64,000 bases of DNA from Marivirga aurantiaca (GCF_016679925.1 NZ_JAEQBW010000012.1:1-64000); one strand, 5' to 3'. Positions 7,174 through 16,380 are shown, counted from the first letter of the stretch. Notes: a model not told the origin generated them from the letters alone. A program made the numbers and translations.

Positions 7174-8313
7174 TTAAAAATCCAAAGCAATACCTCTCGG
7201 AGATCCTTCTGCAACTAGCACTGTTTCAAGGTCTGAACCATCAAAATTAGCACTTCTGATGCGCTTAGCATCTCTATCGGACCAGTATACTTTGCCTTCA
7301 TCTGTATTCACAGCTATACCATAAGATCTACTTCCATTCGCTCCTATAGCTTCAAGAGAGGCTATCGTTTTTATATCAGAGTTATCATTTAAGCTTACAC
7401 TTTTAAGTCTATTATCATTTGGATCATCATAAATGGCCTGATCGCCAAAGTAGAGTCTTTCATTTACAGGATCAATACCCAAAGCATATCCCCAACTACC
7501 TGAAACAAACACTTCCAGACCTGAGCCGTTGGTATTTGCCCTGTAAATATTTTCCCCTACAGGAGGCACATCAACATCAGAAACATACATTTTCCCTGCA
7601 TGAACTACTATACCTTCTGGCAAGCTTAAACCTGTAAGAACAGTCTCAACGGCTCCTGAACCATCCATATTGGCACGCTGTACTGTTCCATCTGTTCTGT
7701 TGGTCCAATAAGCTTTACCGGCTTCCACATCCAAAGTCACACTACCTATTCCGCTCAGCCCTTCAAACAATATTTCAGTTTCAGTTCCATCAAGGTTCAT
7801 CCTTTTTAGCTGTAGATTATCATCATCGGCATAATAAATTTTAGCACCTGATCTATCAATTGCCAATCCGTTTCCAAAGCCATTAACTTCTTTGTTAACA
7901 TTTGTAAGGCCAACCCCTACTATTTGCAGTAGATCTGTATCCATATAATACAAATTGAAATCTATATTAATAGGCTGCAAAACAGCTACGTCTTTGGTGA
8001 GATTTTTAATTTCACCACTTGCAGATGTTATCAATACCAATTTCACATCATACTCGCCAAAGTTTTCATACTGATGCTCAGGCGATTCTTCTGTAGAAGT
8101 TGTTCCGTCTCCAAAAGACCAGGTGTAAGTCACAGAACCTGCATTCTCAGGCACTATGGACTCGTTATTGAATTTCAGAGTTTTTTGCTCCGCATCCAAT
8201 ACTTCAACAGAAAACTTTGGGACTGTGCTTGCCTGGGGCACAGGAAAATCATCATCAATAGATGTACAGGCCCCAAGCATTACAGTAAAGAAAAAATAAA
8301 TTAAATATCTCAT
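7174..8313 (-). CDS. PKD-domain beta-propeller lipoprotein, second paralogue
   Basis: 379 residues from the ATG at 8313. A TTG three codons earlier is possible but would abut the previous stop. A lipoprotein signal ends at Cys16 (MLGAC). Residues ~32-112 form a PKD domain with the typical YTWSFGDGTTSTEESPEH stretch. The rest is a propeller of YWTD/NHL type, with repeats such as KIYYADDDN, KAYWTNRTDGTVQRANMDG and KVYWSDRDAKRIRSANFDG. It is paralogous to the preceding gene. In SusCD loci, lipoproteins at this position are usually surface substrate-binding proteins. The ligand here is inferred to be cyanophycin or peptide fragments. No catalytic residues are evident. Confidence 0.85.
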   Translation of the reverse strand: MRYLIYFFFTVMLGACTSIDDDFPVPQASTVPKFSVEVLDAEQKTLKFNNESIVPENAGSVTYTWSFGDGTTSTEESPEHQYENFGEYDVKLVLITSASGEIKNLTKDVAVLQPINIDFNLYYMDTDLLQIVGVGLTNVNKEVNGFGNGLAIDRSGAKIYYADDDNLQLKRMNLDGTETEILFEGLSGIGSVTLDVEAGKAYWTNRTDGTVQRANMDGSGAVETVLTGLSLPEGIVVHAGKMYVSDVDVPPVGENIYRANTNGSGLEVFVSGSWGYALGIDPVNERLYFGDQAIYDDPNDNRLKSVSLNDNSDIKTIASLEAIGANGSRSYGIAVNTDEGKVYWSDRDAKRIRSANFDGSDLETVLVAEGSPRGIALDF

Positions 8314-8322
8314 GGAGAGCAA

Positions 8323-9510
8323 TTAATTTGTTTTCACAATAAACATTCCTCTATTTACCTTGGCTTCTTCAACAGAAAGCAACGTTTCTATCTCTGTTCC
8401 GTCTCTATTGGCTCTTTTAATAGTACCGTCTCTTGTAGACCAGTAAATTTTGTCTGCTTCATAATCTAATGCTATGCCATAGGTGTAATCATCAGTATCA
8501 ACAACCTGCTGCATATCAGTACCATCAAATTCAGTGCTTAATAAAGTATTGGAATCTGCATTATCAAAAATTAATCGATTATTTTCGGTATCAACTATTA
8601 CAGAATAACCAAATCCTCCTTCAGAATAATCTAATAACCTTTCTACAGTATTACCATCTGCACTAGCTTTCCAAAGTGCTTCAGCATCAAATTCTACACA
8701 AGTAAAATAAAGTTGGCCATTGTGGTAAGTCAAGCCTTCCGGTAAAAATGATTCCGGCATAAATTCCGCCCCTTCAATTGCTGTAGCCATAGCTGTAGAA
8801 TCATAAAGAACTGTTTTTTCACCTGTACTGATATTAACAGAAAGAATTTCATCAGCACCTCTATCTGCAACAAATAAAACAGAAGCATCTTCATTTATGG
8901 CTAAACCTCTTGGACCCATTAAACCTTCTGCAATAATTTCCTGTCCGCTTCCATCAATGTTTACCCTTACTACCTGACCATTATCATCATCACTATAATA
9001 TACTTTTTGGTTTGCTTCATCAAAAAACACCTGAATAGCATAACCTGTAGTTTCAAATGCTGTTTCAATAGTGGTTTCTAATCCTAAGCCTGATATCTTC
9101 TGCATGGTAAAAACATCTCCAGTATTATCTGCAAAATATACTTCGACTGGCTCAGCCTGTGGTTCAGGTGCCGTAACAGTAATAGGATTAGTTACAGTTA
9201 TACTTCCTCCTTCCCCTTTAGCTATTAAAGTAACAGAATAATCTCCTGCACTTTCATATGTATGAACTGCAGTAGCACCTGTACCTGTACCACCATCACC
9301 AAACGACCATTCAAATGTGTCTGCATTTTCAGATGTGGAAGTAAAGTTTACAACCTCTCCTACTTCAGGGGCCTCTGGGCTAAAGCTAAAGCTAGCAGTT
9401 GGTTCAGGTGTAGCTTCTTCATTATCATCATCATTACATGCTGGAAACAACACCACACTTAATCCCAAAAACAGGGACCATAACATCGGGAAATTTAATA
9501 TCCTTTTCAT
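8323..9510 (-). CDS. PKD-domain beta-propeller lipoprotein, first paralogue
   Basis: 395 residues. The signal peptide ends in a lipobox at Cys25 (LFPAC), followed by an acidic spacer (NDDDNEEATPE) of the kind linked to surface export of Bacteroidota lipoproteins. Residues ~37-112 are a PKD domain (FEWSFGDGGTGTGATAVHTY). From ~125 on it is a propeller with YWTD-like repeats (KVYYSDDDNGQVVRVNIDG, KIYWSTRDGTIKRANRDG). It sits 30 bases after susD and nine bases before its paralogue, in one operon. It is probably a surface-exposed binding protein working with the SusCD transporter. The duplication of the whole architecture in tandem is notable. Confidence 0.85.
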   Translation of the reverse strand: MKRILNFPMLWSLFLGLSVVLFPACNDDDNEEATPEPTASFSFSPEAPEVGEVVNFTSTSENADTFEWSFGDGGTGTGATAVHTYESAGDYSVTLIAKGEGGSITVTNPITVTAPEPQAEPVEVYFADNTGDVFTMQKISGLGLETTIETAFETTGYAIQVFFDEANQKVYYSDDDNGQVVRVNIDGSGQEIIAEGLMGPRGLAINEDASVLFVADRGADEILSVNISTGEKTVLYDSTAMATAIEGAEFMPESFLPEGLTYHNGQLYFTCVEFDAEALWKASADGNTVERLLDYSEGGFGYSVIVDTENNRLIFDNADSNTLLSTEFDGTDMQQVVDTDDYTYGIALDYEADKIYWSTRDGTIKRANRDGTEIETLLSVEEAKVNRGMFIVKTN

Positions 9511-9540
9511 ATTTTCTATTGTTTAGTTTAATTTTTTGTT

Positions 9541-10899
9541 TTAATAATCTGCATTTTGAACCATATCCGGATGGTTATTGGTATTCAATTCAGATTGTGG
9601 AATAGGGAATAGAAGTTTATTCGGATTGGTGATTTCCAAGACCTCCATAGCACGATCAGTTCTTACTAAATCATGCCATCTATGGCCTTCAAAAGCTAGT
9701 TCTTTTCTTCTTTCTAAAGCAATTGCCCTCCTTAAGATTTCCTGGTTTGTAGCATCAAGCGGGCCGACATCAGCTAATCCTGCCCTGTCACGGATGGCAT
9801 TCAGGAAATCGAATGCTTCCGAATTAGCATCATACGATTGTTCATTAATAGCCTCTGCAGCTACCATGTACATTTCCGCTAATCGAACAACTATCCAACT
9901 ATCATTTTCATTTTGAAGGTTATTGTATTTATTGGCATAATAGTCTCCATTAGATTCCCCAACAGAAACAGTAAAGCGATTATCACCTGTTTGATATAAT
10001 TCAAAAATCTCCTCAGTAGCAGCTGCTTCGTATCTTCCCGCTGCCAATAACCATTTGGCTATGGGATTTATATCATTATCGTTGACGAAATCTATTTGAA
10101 AGATTATTTCTTCGCTAGGGCTATTTTCATCAAAAATGGCTTCGTAATCCGGATCAAGCTCTAATCCAAACTCATTGATGACAGACTTAGCATAAGCTTC
10201 AGCTGCAGGCCAATCCTCCTGATAAAGTTTTACCCTGGCAAGTAAAGCTAAAATTGTAGGTTCATCAACTTTCAAACCACTTCCTTTACCACTACCTTCC
10301 ATTAGTTGTGCTGCTGTTTCTAAGTCATCAGAAATGAAAGTATAGGTTTCTGATTTAGATGCCCTGCCTATAAATAACTCCTCATTGGAGGCACCGGCAA
10401 CAGGCTCATCTCTTAAAGGAACTCCACCGTACATACGAACCAAATTAAAATAACAAAGTGCGCGTACCGTTCTCATTTCTGCCTCTGTACGATTAATTTC
10501 AGCATCAGACAAACCGCTCACACTGCTTAAATTAACCAATACATTATTTACCCGATTAATCACATCAAAATGGGCGTTCCAAACAGCTTCCACATATATA
10601 TTGTTGCTAAAGGAATCGTTATTATCAATGTTGATGTAATCTATTTTAGAACCTGCGGCCCTAAGATTATCTGCCGCTATATCAGCAATTACTACATAAT
10701 CCAAAACGATTGCCCCGCTTTGTAATCCGTCATAAACACCATTTACAGCTGCATCTAAGCCTCTTTTATCTGTAATGGCATTTTCTGAAAGAATGGTATC
10801 ATAGGGTGGATCCACATCTAACATTTCACATGAAGTAATCCAAAAGCAGATCAGCGTCAGAAAGTATATATTTTTATTTTTTTTCATTTTCTTGATCAT
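9541..10899 (-). CDS. SusD/RagB-family outer-membrane lipoprotein
   Basis: 452 residues with a lipobox at Cys24 (ITSC) and the typical start of the mature protein, EMLDVDPPYDT. The SusD-like N-terminal domain carries AEMRTVRALCYFNLVRMYGGVPL (about residues 139-161). The C-terminal domain ends in the family hallmark LAFEGHRWHDLVRT and LLFPIPQSELNTNN. It forms the lid over the SusC transporter and binds substrate outside the outer membrane. Its ATG directly follows the susC stop codon (adjacent bases), so translation is coupled. A second Met at residue 5 is an alternative start. Substrate is inferred from the peptidases in the locus, not from this protein. Confidence 0.95.
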   Translation of the reverse strand: MIKKMKKNKNIYFLTLICFWITSCEMLDVDPPYDTILSENAITDKRGLDAAVNGVYDGLQSGAIVLDYVVIADIAADNLRAAGSKIDYINIDNNDSFSNNIYVEAVWNAHFDVINRVNNVLVNLSSVSGLSDAEINRTEAEMRTVRALCYFNLVRMYGGVPLRDEPVAGASNEELFIGRASKSETYTFISDDLETAAQLMEGSGKGSGLKVDEPTILALLARVKLYQEDWPAAEAYAKSVINEFGLELDPDYEAIFDENSPSEEIIFQIDFVNDNDINPIAKWLLAAGRYEAAATEEIFELYQTGDNRFTVSVGESNGDYYANKYNNLQNENDSWIVVRLAEMYMVAAEAINEQSYDANSEAFDFLNAIRDRAGLADVGPLDATNQEILRRAIALERRKELAFEGHRWHDLVRTDRAMEVLEITNPNKLLFPIPQSELNTNNHPDMVQNADY

Positions 10900-13875
10900 T
10901 TAGAATGAAATATTTATACCTGCCGTATACATTTTTGGCACAGGAAAAGTGAAGAAATCAGTACCTTTACGAATTCCACTTGTACCTGAATAATTCACAT
11001 CAGGGTCCATGCCGGAATAAGGGGTAAGGGTTAAAATATTTTGTGCGCTTGCATAAATGCGTACATTGGTGAGTTTAATTTTGGAAATCCATTCAACAGG
11101 GAATCTATAACCCAATGTAATATTCCTTAACCGAAAGAAAGATCCATCCTCAATATAATGTGAGGTAATTTCATTATTAAACCTTCCATTAATTTTAGGC
11201 ACATTGGTTATATCTCCAGGCTCACGCCACCTCCTGTCAATCCTGGTAGCCTGATTATCGTTACTACCCAAATTCATGTTTTCTGTGTATTGGCGTGTTC
11301 CGTTAAAAATATCATTACCATAGCTAAACTGGCTTACAATAGATAAATCAATGTTTTTATAGTTCAGGTTTGTACTAATACCGCCTGTAAAATCAGGATT
11401 AGGGTCCCCAACTATTTGCTGATCCTGATCATTGGTCAATCCATCCCTATTGACATCCTCCATTACTAATTCGCCTGTTGAAGGATCAACTCCTAATGAT
11501 TTCAGCATATAAAAAACACCAATAGGCTGTCCTTCAATTAATGCGTTATTTCCTCTTCCTTGATTAATGATTGGCTGCCCTTCATATAGTGAAAGAATTT
11601 TATTTCTATTTATTGAGATATTTGCGTTGGTTGTCCATTGAAAGTCATCATTGGACAATAAAGTACCGTTTAAGGCAAATTCCAGTCCTCTGTTCTCCAG
11701 CTCCCCTATATTCTGATCGAAACCTGCATAGCCAGACGAGCCCGGAAGTGGTCTGAATTGTAGAAAATCGGTGGTTACATTGTAATAGGCATCTGCCGTC
11801 AATTGTAGCTTTCCTGATAGAAATGCCATATCCATTCCCACATTAGTATTGGTGGTAACTTCCCAACTTAAATCCGGGTTAGGAATTTGAACAGGTATAA
11901 TCCCTGGTTGTGAATTGTAATTAAAACCTGATCCGTAAAGAGATAAAAATCTGGCCCTACCTATTTGATCATTACCTAGCTTACCATAGCCCAAACGCAA
12001 TTTAAGATCATTAAATATACTTTGGTTTTGCATAAAGCTTTCCTCTATTAACCTCCATCCAACTGAAACTCCGGGAAGAACCTGGTATCGGTTATCTGGG
12101 GCAATATTGGAGCTTCCATCTGCCCTTACATTAAGAGTAAGTATATACTTATCTTTAAAAGCATACATCAAACGACCAAAAAATGAGTTGATGGCATATT
12201 CGCTTCCGCTTGCAGTTGCACTTTCGATATTACCTGCTCCTGAAATATACCTTAAATCATTAGTAGGAAAATTATTGGCTCTAATAAAGTCAAATCTGTC
12301 ATTTATAATTTCAAAACTTGACCCCACCAAGGCAGTAATATCATGCGCTTTATTAATGTACTTATTATATTCTAAAGTAGAATTTTGAACAAGTTTGGTT
12401 ACTCTTGTATTGGCACTGACACCAATTCCTCCACTTTGCGCACCTCTTCGAGTAGTTGTTGGCTCATACCTTCTTTCCATTAGGTGATAATAATCTAAGC
12501 CCACCTGATTTCTGAATTTTAAGTCGTCAGTAATACGATAGTCCCAACCTATGTTAAACAAGGTTCTGAATGACTCTGCTACATTATCTGCTTCCGAACC
12601 ATTAGCTACAGGATTATCCCAAAAACCCTGCTCCACATAATTGCCGTTTTCATCATAAATGGGATCAACAGGTGGTTTAGAGATAGCATTAGGTAACACA
12701 CCATTAATGGTTTGATCACCCGGCACCCTATTATTTTCAGAAAAGCTAATGTTTAATTTAGTGTCTATGCTTAGTTTATTATTTACTTTATGATCTAAAT
12801 TTAACCTTCCGCTATAACGTGTATAGTCTGTACCGATAATGATTCCTTCCTGATCAAAAATCGAGGTTGAAGCATAAAATTTTGTCTTTTCCCCACCACC
12901 TGATGCGGTTAACTGATGATTTTGGATAGGGGCGATACGAAGGACAGCATCCTGCCAATCTGTATCTACAGGATTATTATTGATTTGTTCCTCAGAATAA
13001 ACTTCAGGTCGTTCCTCATCTGCAGCAATATCATTTACATATTGCTTAAACTGGCCGGCATCCAATAAATCCAGTTTTTTATAGATTTGTTGAGTGCCAT
13101 AATAAGAGTTCAGGCTAAATTTTGTCGCGCCTTTTTCTCCTGATTTGGTTGTAATCAATACTACTCCATTAGCACCTCTTGCTCCATAAATAGCAGAAGC
13201 AGAGGCATCTTTAAGTATAGAGATAGATTCAATATCATTAGGATTCAGATCGGAAATGGCACTGATCCCTTGGCCTTCATAACTAATTTGACCGAGATTT
13301 TCCGAAGTAATTGGAACGCCATCGACCACATATAAAGGCTGGGTACCTCCTGAAATAGAATTTTGACCCCTCACCTGAATGGATAATGCTGCTCCGGGAG
13401 TGCCGGAATTCTGATTCACTTGTACACCTGCTACTTTTCCCTGTAAAGAAGAGCTTATATCAGGATTGATAGTATTTGAAAGTTCCTTGGAATCAGCTTG
13501 AGCAACTGAACCTGTCAATAATTTTCTATCCACAGAACCATACCCTACAACTACTACTTCAGAAAGCTGCGAAACATCAGATTTTAATTTCACATCAATT
13601 GTTGTCCTGCCATTTACTGGTATTTCCTCAGTTTTCATACCTATAAAGGAATAGAGCAGCACGTCATCTTTGCCGGCATTTAATTGATACTTGCCCTCAA
13701 GATCGGTCGTTGTTCCTGCTCCTGAACCCTTGACTATTACATTAACACCTGGCAATGGTATGTTATCTTCAGTGGAACTGACGGTTCCTTTTACAGTTAT
13801 GGACTGTGCATTTATCTCAACAGCAAATACACATATAGCCCAAAAAGCCATAAGCAACTTGATAAAAGTTCTCAT
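10900..13875 (-). CDS. SusC/RagA-family TonB-linked outer-membrane transporter
   Basis: 991 residues. A signal peptide (to about residue 23, EINAQ) is followed by a carboxypeptidase-regulatory-like domain (~27-100), the TonB-box region LSEVVVVGYG (~103-112), a plug with the SusC signature GGTQPLYVVDGVPI and SILKDASASAIYGARGANG, and a long beta-barrel ending in MYTAGINISF. It imports oligomers too large for porins in partnership with SusD. The leader of 238 bases contains the shared motif at 13963-13997. In this setting it most plausibly takes up cyanophycin fragments or aspartate/arginine-rich peptides, which would be an unusual cargo, since most SusC proteins import glycans. Confidence 0.95.
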   Translation of the reverse strand: MRTFIKLLMAFWAICVFAVEINAQSITVKGTVSSTEDNIPLPGVNVIVKGSGAGTTTDLEGKYQLNAGKDDVLLYSFIGMKTEEIPVNGRTTIDVKLKSDVSQLSEVVVVGYGSVDRKLLTGSVAQADSKELSNTINPDISSSLQGKVAGVQVNQNSGTPGAALSIQVRGQNSISGGTQPLYVVDGVPITSENLGQISYEGQGISAISDLNPNDIESISILKDASASAIYGARGANGVVLITTKSGEKGATKFSLNSYYGTQQIYKKLDLLDAGQFKQYVNDIAADEERPEVYSEEQINNNPVDTDWQDAVLRIAPIQNHQLTASGGGEKTKFYASTSIFDQEGIIIGTDYTRYSGRLNLDHKVNNKLSIDTKLNISFSENNRVPGDQTINGVLPNAISKPPVDPIYDENGNYVEQGFWDNPVANGSEADNVAESFRTLFNIGWDYRITDDLKFRNQVGLDYYHLMERRYEPTTTRRGAQSGGIGVSANTRVTKLVQNSTLEYNKYINKAHDITALVGSSFEIINDRFDFIRANNFPTNDLRYISGAGNIESATASGSEYAINSFFGRLMYAFKDKYILTLNVRADGSSNIAPDNRYQVLPGVSVGWRLIEESFMQNQSIFNDLKLRLGYGKLGNDQIGRARFLSLYGSGFNYNSQPGIIPVQIPNPDLSWEVTTNTNVGMDMAFLSGKLQLTADAYYNVTTDFLQFRPLPGSSGYAGFDQNIGELENRGLEFALNGTLLSNDDFQWTTNANISINRNKILSLYEGQPIINQGRGNNALIEGQPIGVFYMLKSLGVDPSTGELVMEDVNRDGLTNDQDQQIVGDPNPDFTGGISTNLNYKNIDLSIVSQFSYGNDIFNGTRQYTENMNLGSNDNQATRIDRRWREPGDITNVPKINGRFNNEITSHYIEDGSFFRLRNITLGYRFPVEWISKIKLTNVRIYASAQNILTLTPYSGMDPDVNYSGTSGIRKGTDFFTFPVPKMYTAGINISF

Positions 13876-13962
13876 AAAAAAATTGTTATTATTGAATTAT
13901 AAATTCCCTAAATAGTAATGGAGGTTACTTTTCATGATTTTGAAAAGTGTCAGAATGGAAAT

Positions 13963-13997
13963 GCTACTAACAATCAAATATTGGCTGCAAATTCATT
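13963..13997 (-). promoter_or_regulatory. shared cyanophycin-locus motif, copy 2 (susC)
   Basis: Read on the minus strand it gives TGAATTTGCAGCC, four bases, then TTTGATTGTTAGTAG. It shares 13 consecutive bases (TGAATTTGCAGCC) with the isoaspartyl peptidase copy and the same TTTGA-TGTTA core with all copies. It ends 87 bases before the susC start codon. Confidence 0.75.
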
Positions 13998-14113
13998 AAG
14001 GTTAATGATTTACGCGCTTGCACAGGAATGGCTTTAGAGCTTCTATATATATTATTTGGTCTCATCCGTATGTAATATTAAATATATCCTAAATAAAAAG
14101 CAAATTGAAATGA

Positions 14114-16117
14114 TTAGTTTTTTATCATTTTATTTACATAATATAAGTTATCATTTTTCTTTTTAATAATTATTAGATAGTGTCCATCAGAAAGATGATT
14201 TAAATTTATATGGTTATCCCTAATTGTATCTTTCTTTATAAATACTAGTTTCCCATTTGTATTAAAAATATTAATTTCCTCTATTTCAGATAGTGGTAAA
14301 TTTATTCTAATAATATCTTTTACCGGGTTATTCAATAAAATATTATCATACAGTACAGTATCCAAATTAGAAAGTACTGTTTCCTCCTCCAACTCATAAT
14401 CTTCCTGCTCTTTTTCTTCTACAGCACCTAATAAAATATCAGTATTTCGGGAAATTTTGAAAGTCAAGCTATCAAAGGCATATTGCATTCTGCTTATATT
14501 ACCATTTACAGTTTGGGAAGTTTGTTCATAAAGTGTACTTCCATTATGTATTATTACAGAAGGCAAATTGCCACCAGTTTTTAACACTGCTTCTGATGAC
14601 TCAGTCACTATATAAGAAAAATATGAATTGCCGGTTAAATATATTCCATATGATAATTCTTCAGTTAAAATACGATCAACTAATGAGGAGCTTATGTTTT
14701 CGTAAAAATCCTTTGCATCTATTTCAAATGATTTAGAAATTATATTGATATCAGAAAGTAAATTAAGACCTTCATCAAAAATTAAATCATTATAATAAGC
14801 GTTAAAAGGATCCGAATAAATATTAGTGCTATAACTTTTTCCTACCTGCTGAACTATATCACCTAGGAAAATGCTACTCACATTATTTCTTTTTAAATGA
14901 TTAAGCAATAGCTCTCCTGTAGGCCCACCTGAAAAGAAATTGTTTATTTGAATACCATCTAAAATAAGGATCAAGCCAGACTGCCGAATGAGATTTCGTA
15001 AGCCCGCTTTATCTTCACCATTATTTTCAGATGAAGTAGTGATTATAAAAACCTTCCGGTTTTGGTTTTCTTCAAAATAGTCTTTGTAGGATTCAGCTAA
15101 ATTATCATCCTCATCAGCTAAAATTATAATATTACCATCCATTAAATTACTTTGCAAAACTTCAGTCAGTAAAGATTCGTTGTCGGAAATGGATTTTACT
15201 CCTGAACCAAATACTTGATAATAAGCCCCATTCATAATTGGATCAGAGCTCTTTGCCAATGTTCTATCGCTTATTTTCCCCAGATTTAAATCATAGGTTT
15301 GACCATGAGTCAATTGTGCAGACTTAATTTCAGAATCAGTGATTTGATTATTCTCTATATCAAATTTTTCTGGAAAATAAATGGAAGCCGCTCCTGTGCC
15401 ATAAACAGTCCCTAATCCTTCAGAATCAATACATAAAGACGTTTTATCATCAACACCAATTCCTGTAATCATTTCTCCTTGTTGACCAAACCAATGGGCC
15501 AAAAATCCAATAAGGCGTGCAGTTCTACCTCTTTCAACAAAGTGTGTATCAAAAATATAGTGCGGATAAAAAGAAAGAAAATCATTATTTAAGGTAAAAT
15601 ACTGACTGTTGATATTCTCTAAGGCATCTATTGGATAGACTGACCCTGCTTCTGCGGTAAATATTACACCTGATAAAATAGCCATGCCGGCACTTGTTCC
15701 ACCAATTACACCGCCTCTATTGTAAATAGTTTCAATTGCCTGCTGGACAGAGGTGTTCTTATAGAATTCATAATATTTTGATTGATCACCTCCTTTAAAA
15801 AACAAGGCATCATATTCACTAAGTTGGTTAAACATAGCTGAAGTTGCTGCCTCGGCTCTTGAACTTATTTTTATATTGTCTGCCTCAGCCGCTCCTAAAC
15901 TCTTAAAATAATTAGGAAGCCATTCATCTGCTTCATTATAACTAATAATGCCAATTTTTTTATTTGAAGCATTCTCCACCATCCAGCTATAAGGTAGATC
16001 ACTCCAGCCTCCATTACTTTCGGATCCTCCACCTACTAACATGAGATTACCTTGCGAGAAATTTGAAAAAGGAACAAATAAAAAGCTTCCTATAAAGAAG
16101 ATGATTTTTTTAAACAT
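14114..16117 (-). CDS. secreted cyanophycinase-like S51 peptidase with T9SS tail
   Basis: 667 residues from the ATG at 16117, which begins a good signal peptide (MFKKIIFFIGSFLF...SNFSQ). The longer frame to 16174 would run through the shared promoter motif and is rejected. Residues ~24-270 are an S51 domain with LVGGGSE (27-33), FFKGGDQ (106-112), GGTSAGMA with nucleophile Ser142, the DTHFVERGR motif with His192, and GIGVDDKT. Residues ~270-590 have no family I recognise. The C-terminus (~595-667) looks like a type A T9SS sorting domain (GKLVF, LSDGHYLI). It should therefore be secreted or surface-attached and act first on polymer outside the cell. It is transcribed toward susC. Confidence 0.87.
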   Translation of the reverse strand: MFKKIIFFIGSFLFVPFSNFSQGNLMLVGGGSESNGGWSDLPYSWMVENASNKKIGIISYNEADEWLPNYFKSLGAAEADNIKISSRAEAATSAMFNQLSEYDALFFKGGDQSKYYEFYKNTSVQQAIETIYNRGGVIGGTSAGMAILSGVIFTAEAGSVYPIDALENINSQYFTLNNDFLSFYPHYIFDTHFVERGRTARLIGFLAHWFGQQGEMITGIGVDDKTSLCIDSEGLGTVYGTGAASIYFPEKFDIENNQITDSEIKSAQLTHGQTYDLNLGKISDRTLAKSSDPIMNGAYYQVFGSGVKSISDNESLLTEVLQSNLMDGNIIILADEDDNLAESYKDYFEENQNRKVFIITTSSENNGEDKAGLRNLIRQSGLILILDGIQINNFFSGGPTGELLLNHLKRNNVSSIFLGDIVQQVGKSYSTNIYSDPFNAYYNDLIFDEGLNLLSDINIISKSFEIDAKDFYENISSSLVDRILTEELSYGIYLTGNSYFSYIVTESSEAVLKTGGNLPSVIIHNGSTLYEQTSQTVNGNISRMQYAFDSLTFKISRNTDILLGAVEEKEQEDYELEEETVLSNLDTVLYDNILLNNPVKDIIRINLPLSEIEEINIFNTNGKLVFIKKDTIRDNHINLNHLSDGHYLIIIKKKNDNLYYVNKMIKN

Positions 16118-16162
16118 AGATAAATTATTAATAATACAAATAAATCTTCCGGGGAGGAAAAG

Positions 16163-16197
16163 TATTATTAACAATCAAAAATAGGCTGCAATCCACG
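16163..16197 (-). promoter_or_regulatory. shared cyanophycin-locus motif, copy 3 (secreted S51 peptidase)
   Basis: On the minus strand: GGATTGCAGCC, then TATT, then TTTGATTGTTAATAATA. Here the segment TATTTTTG matches the Bacteroidota -7 element TANNTTTG exactly. It ends 45 bases before the chosen start codon at 16117 and overlaps the longer alternative start at 16174, which is one reason for preferring the shorter protein. Confidence 0.75.
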
Positions 16198-16283
16198 TAA
16201 CTGTAGAGATTTCGATTGAAAAAAATCGAAATTATGAAGAACAATCCTGTAGTGCTTTATTAATTGCATAGTGCTAATTAAAC

Positions 16284-16316
16284 AAAAAAACCGAATCATC
16301 AAAATAATTCGGTTTT
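16284..16316 (-). terminator. terminator, duplicated copy 1
   Basis: AAACCGAAT and ATTCGGTTT form a stem with an A-run on one side and a T-run on the other, so it can act on both strands. The 26 bases from CCGAATC to CGGTTTT are identical to the hairpin at 16815-16851, which follows the HesB/IscA gene. It ends the minus-strand unit that includes the 114-aa gene. Confidence 0.8.
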
Positions 16317-16356
16317 AGAATCCAAAAAAAGGAAATCATATATGGGTATGCGATTG

Positions 16357-16380
16357 AATAGAAAAACTTTCACCACACCC
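16357..16380 (-). pseudogene. remnant of a HesB/IscA 3' end
   Basis: Read on the minus strand, these 24 bases encode GCGESFSI, identical to the last eight residues of the HesB/IscA protein at 16895-17221. A stop codon lies two codons upstream in the same frame, so no functional protein is possible. The remnant is followed at similar spacing by the same terminator as the intact gene. It therefore looks like the residue of a duplicated iscA 3' end. Confidence 0.65.

Noticed and set aside
8314-8322. TTG start three codons upstream for the second propeller lipoprotein
   Set aside because: The ATG at 8313 gives a standard lipoprotein signal, and the TTG directly abuts the previous stop codon.
16117-16174. 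Longer N-terminus for the secreted S51 peptidase
   Set aside because: The extra 19 codons overlap the shared promoter motif and bury the signal peptide; the ATG at 16117 gives a normal signal peptide.
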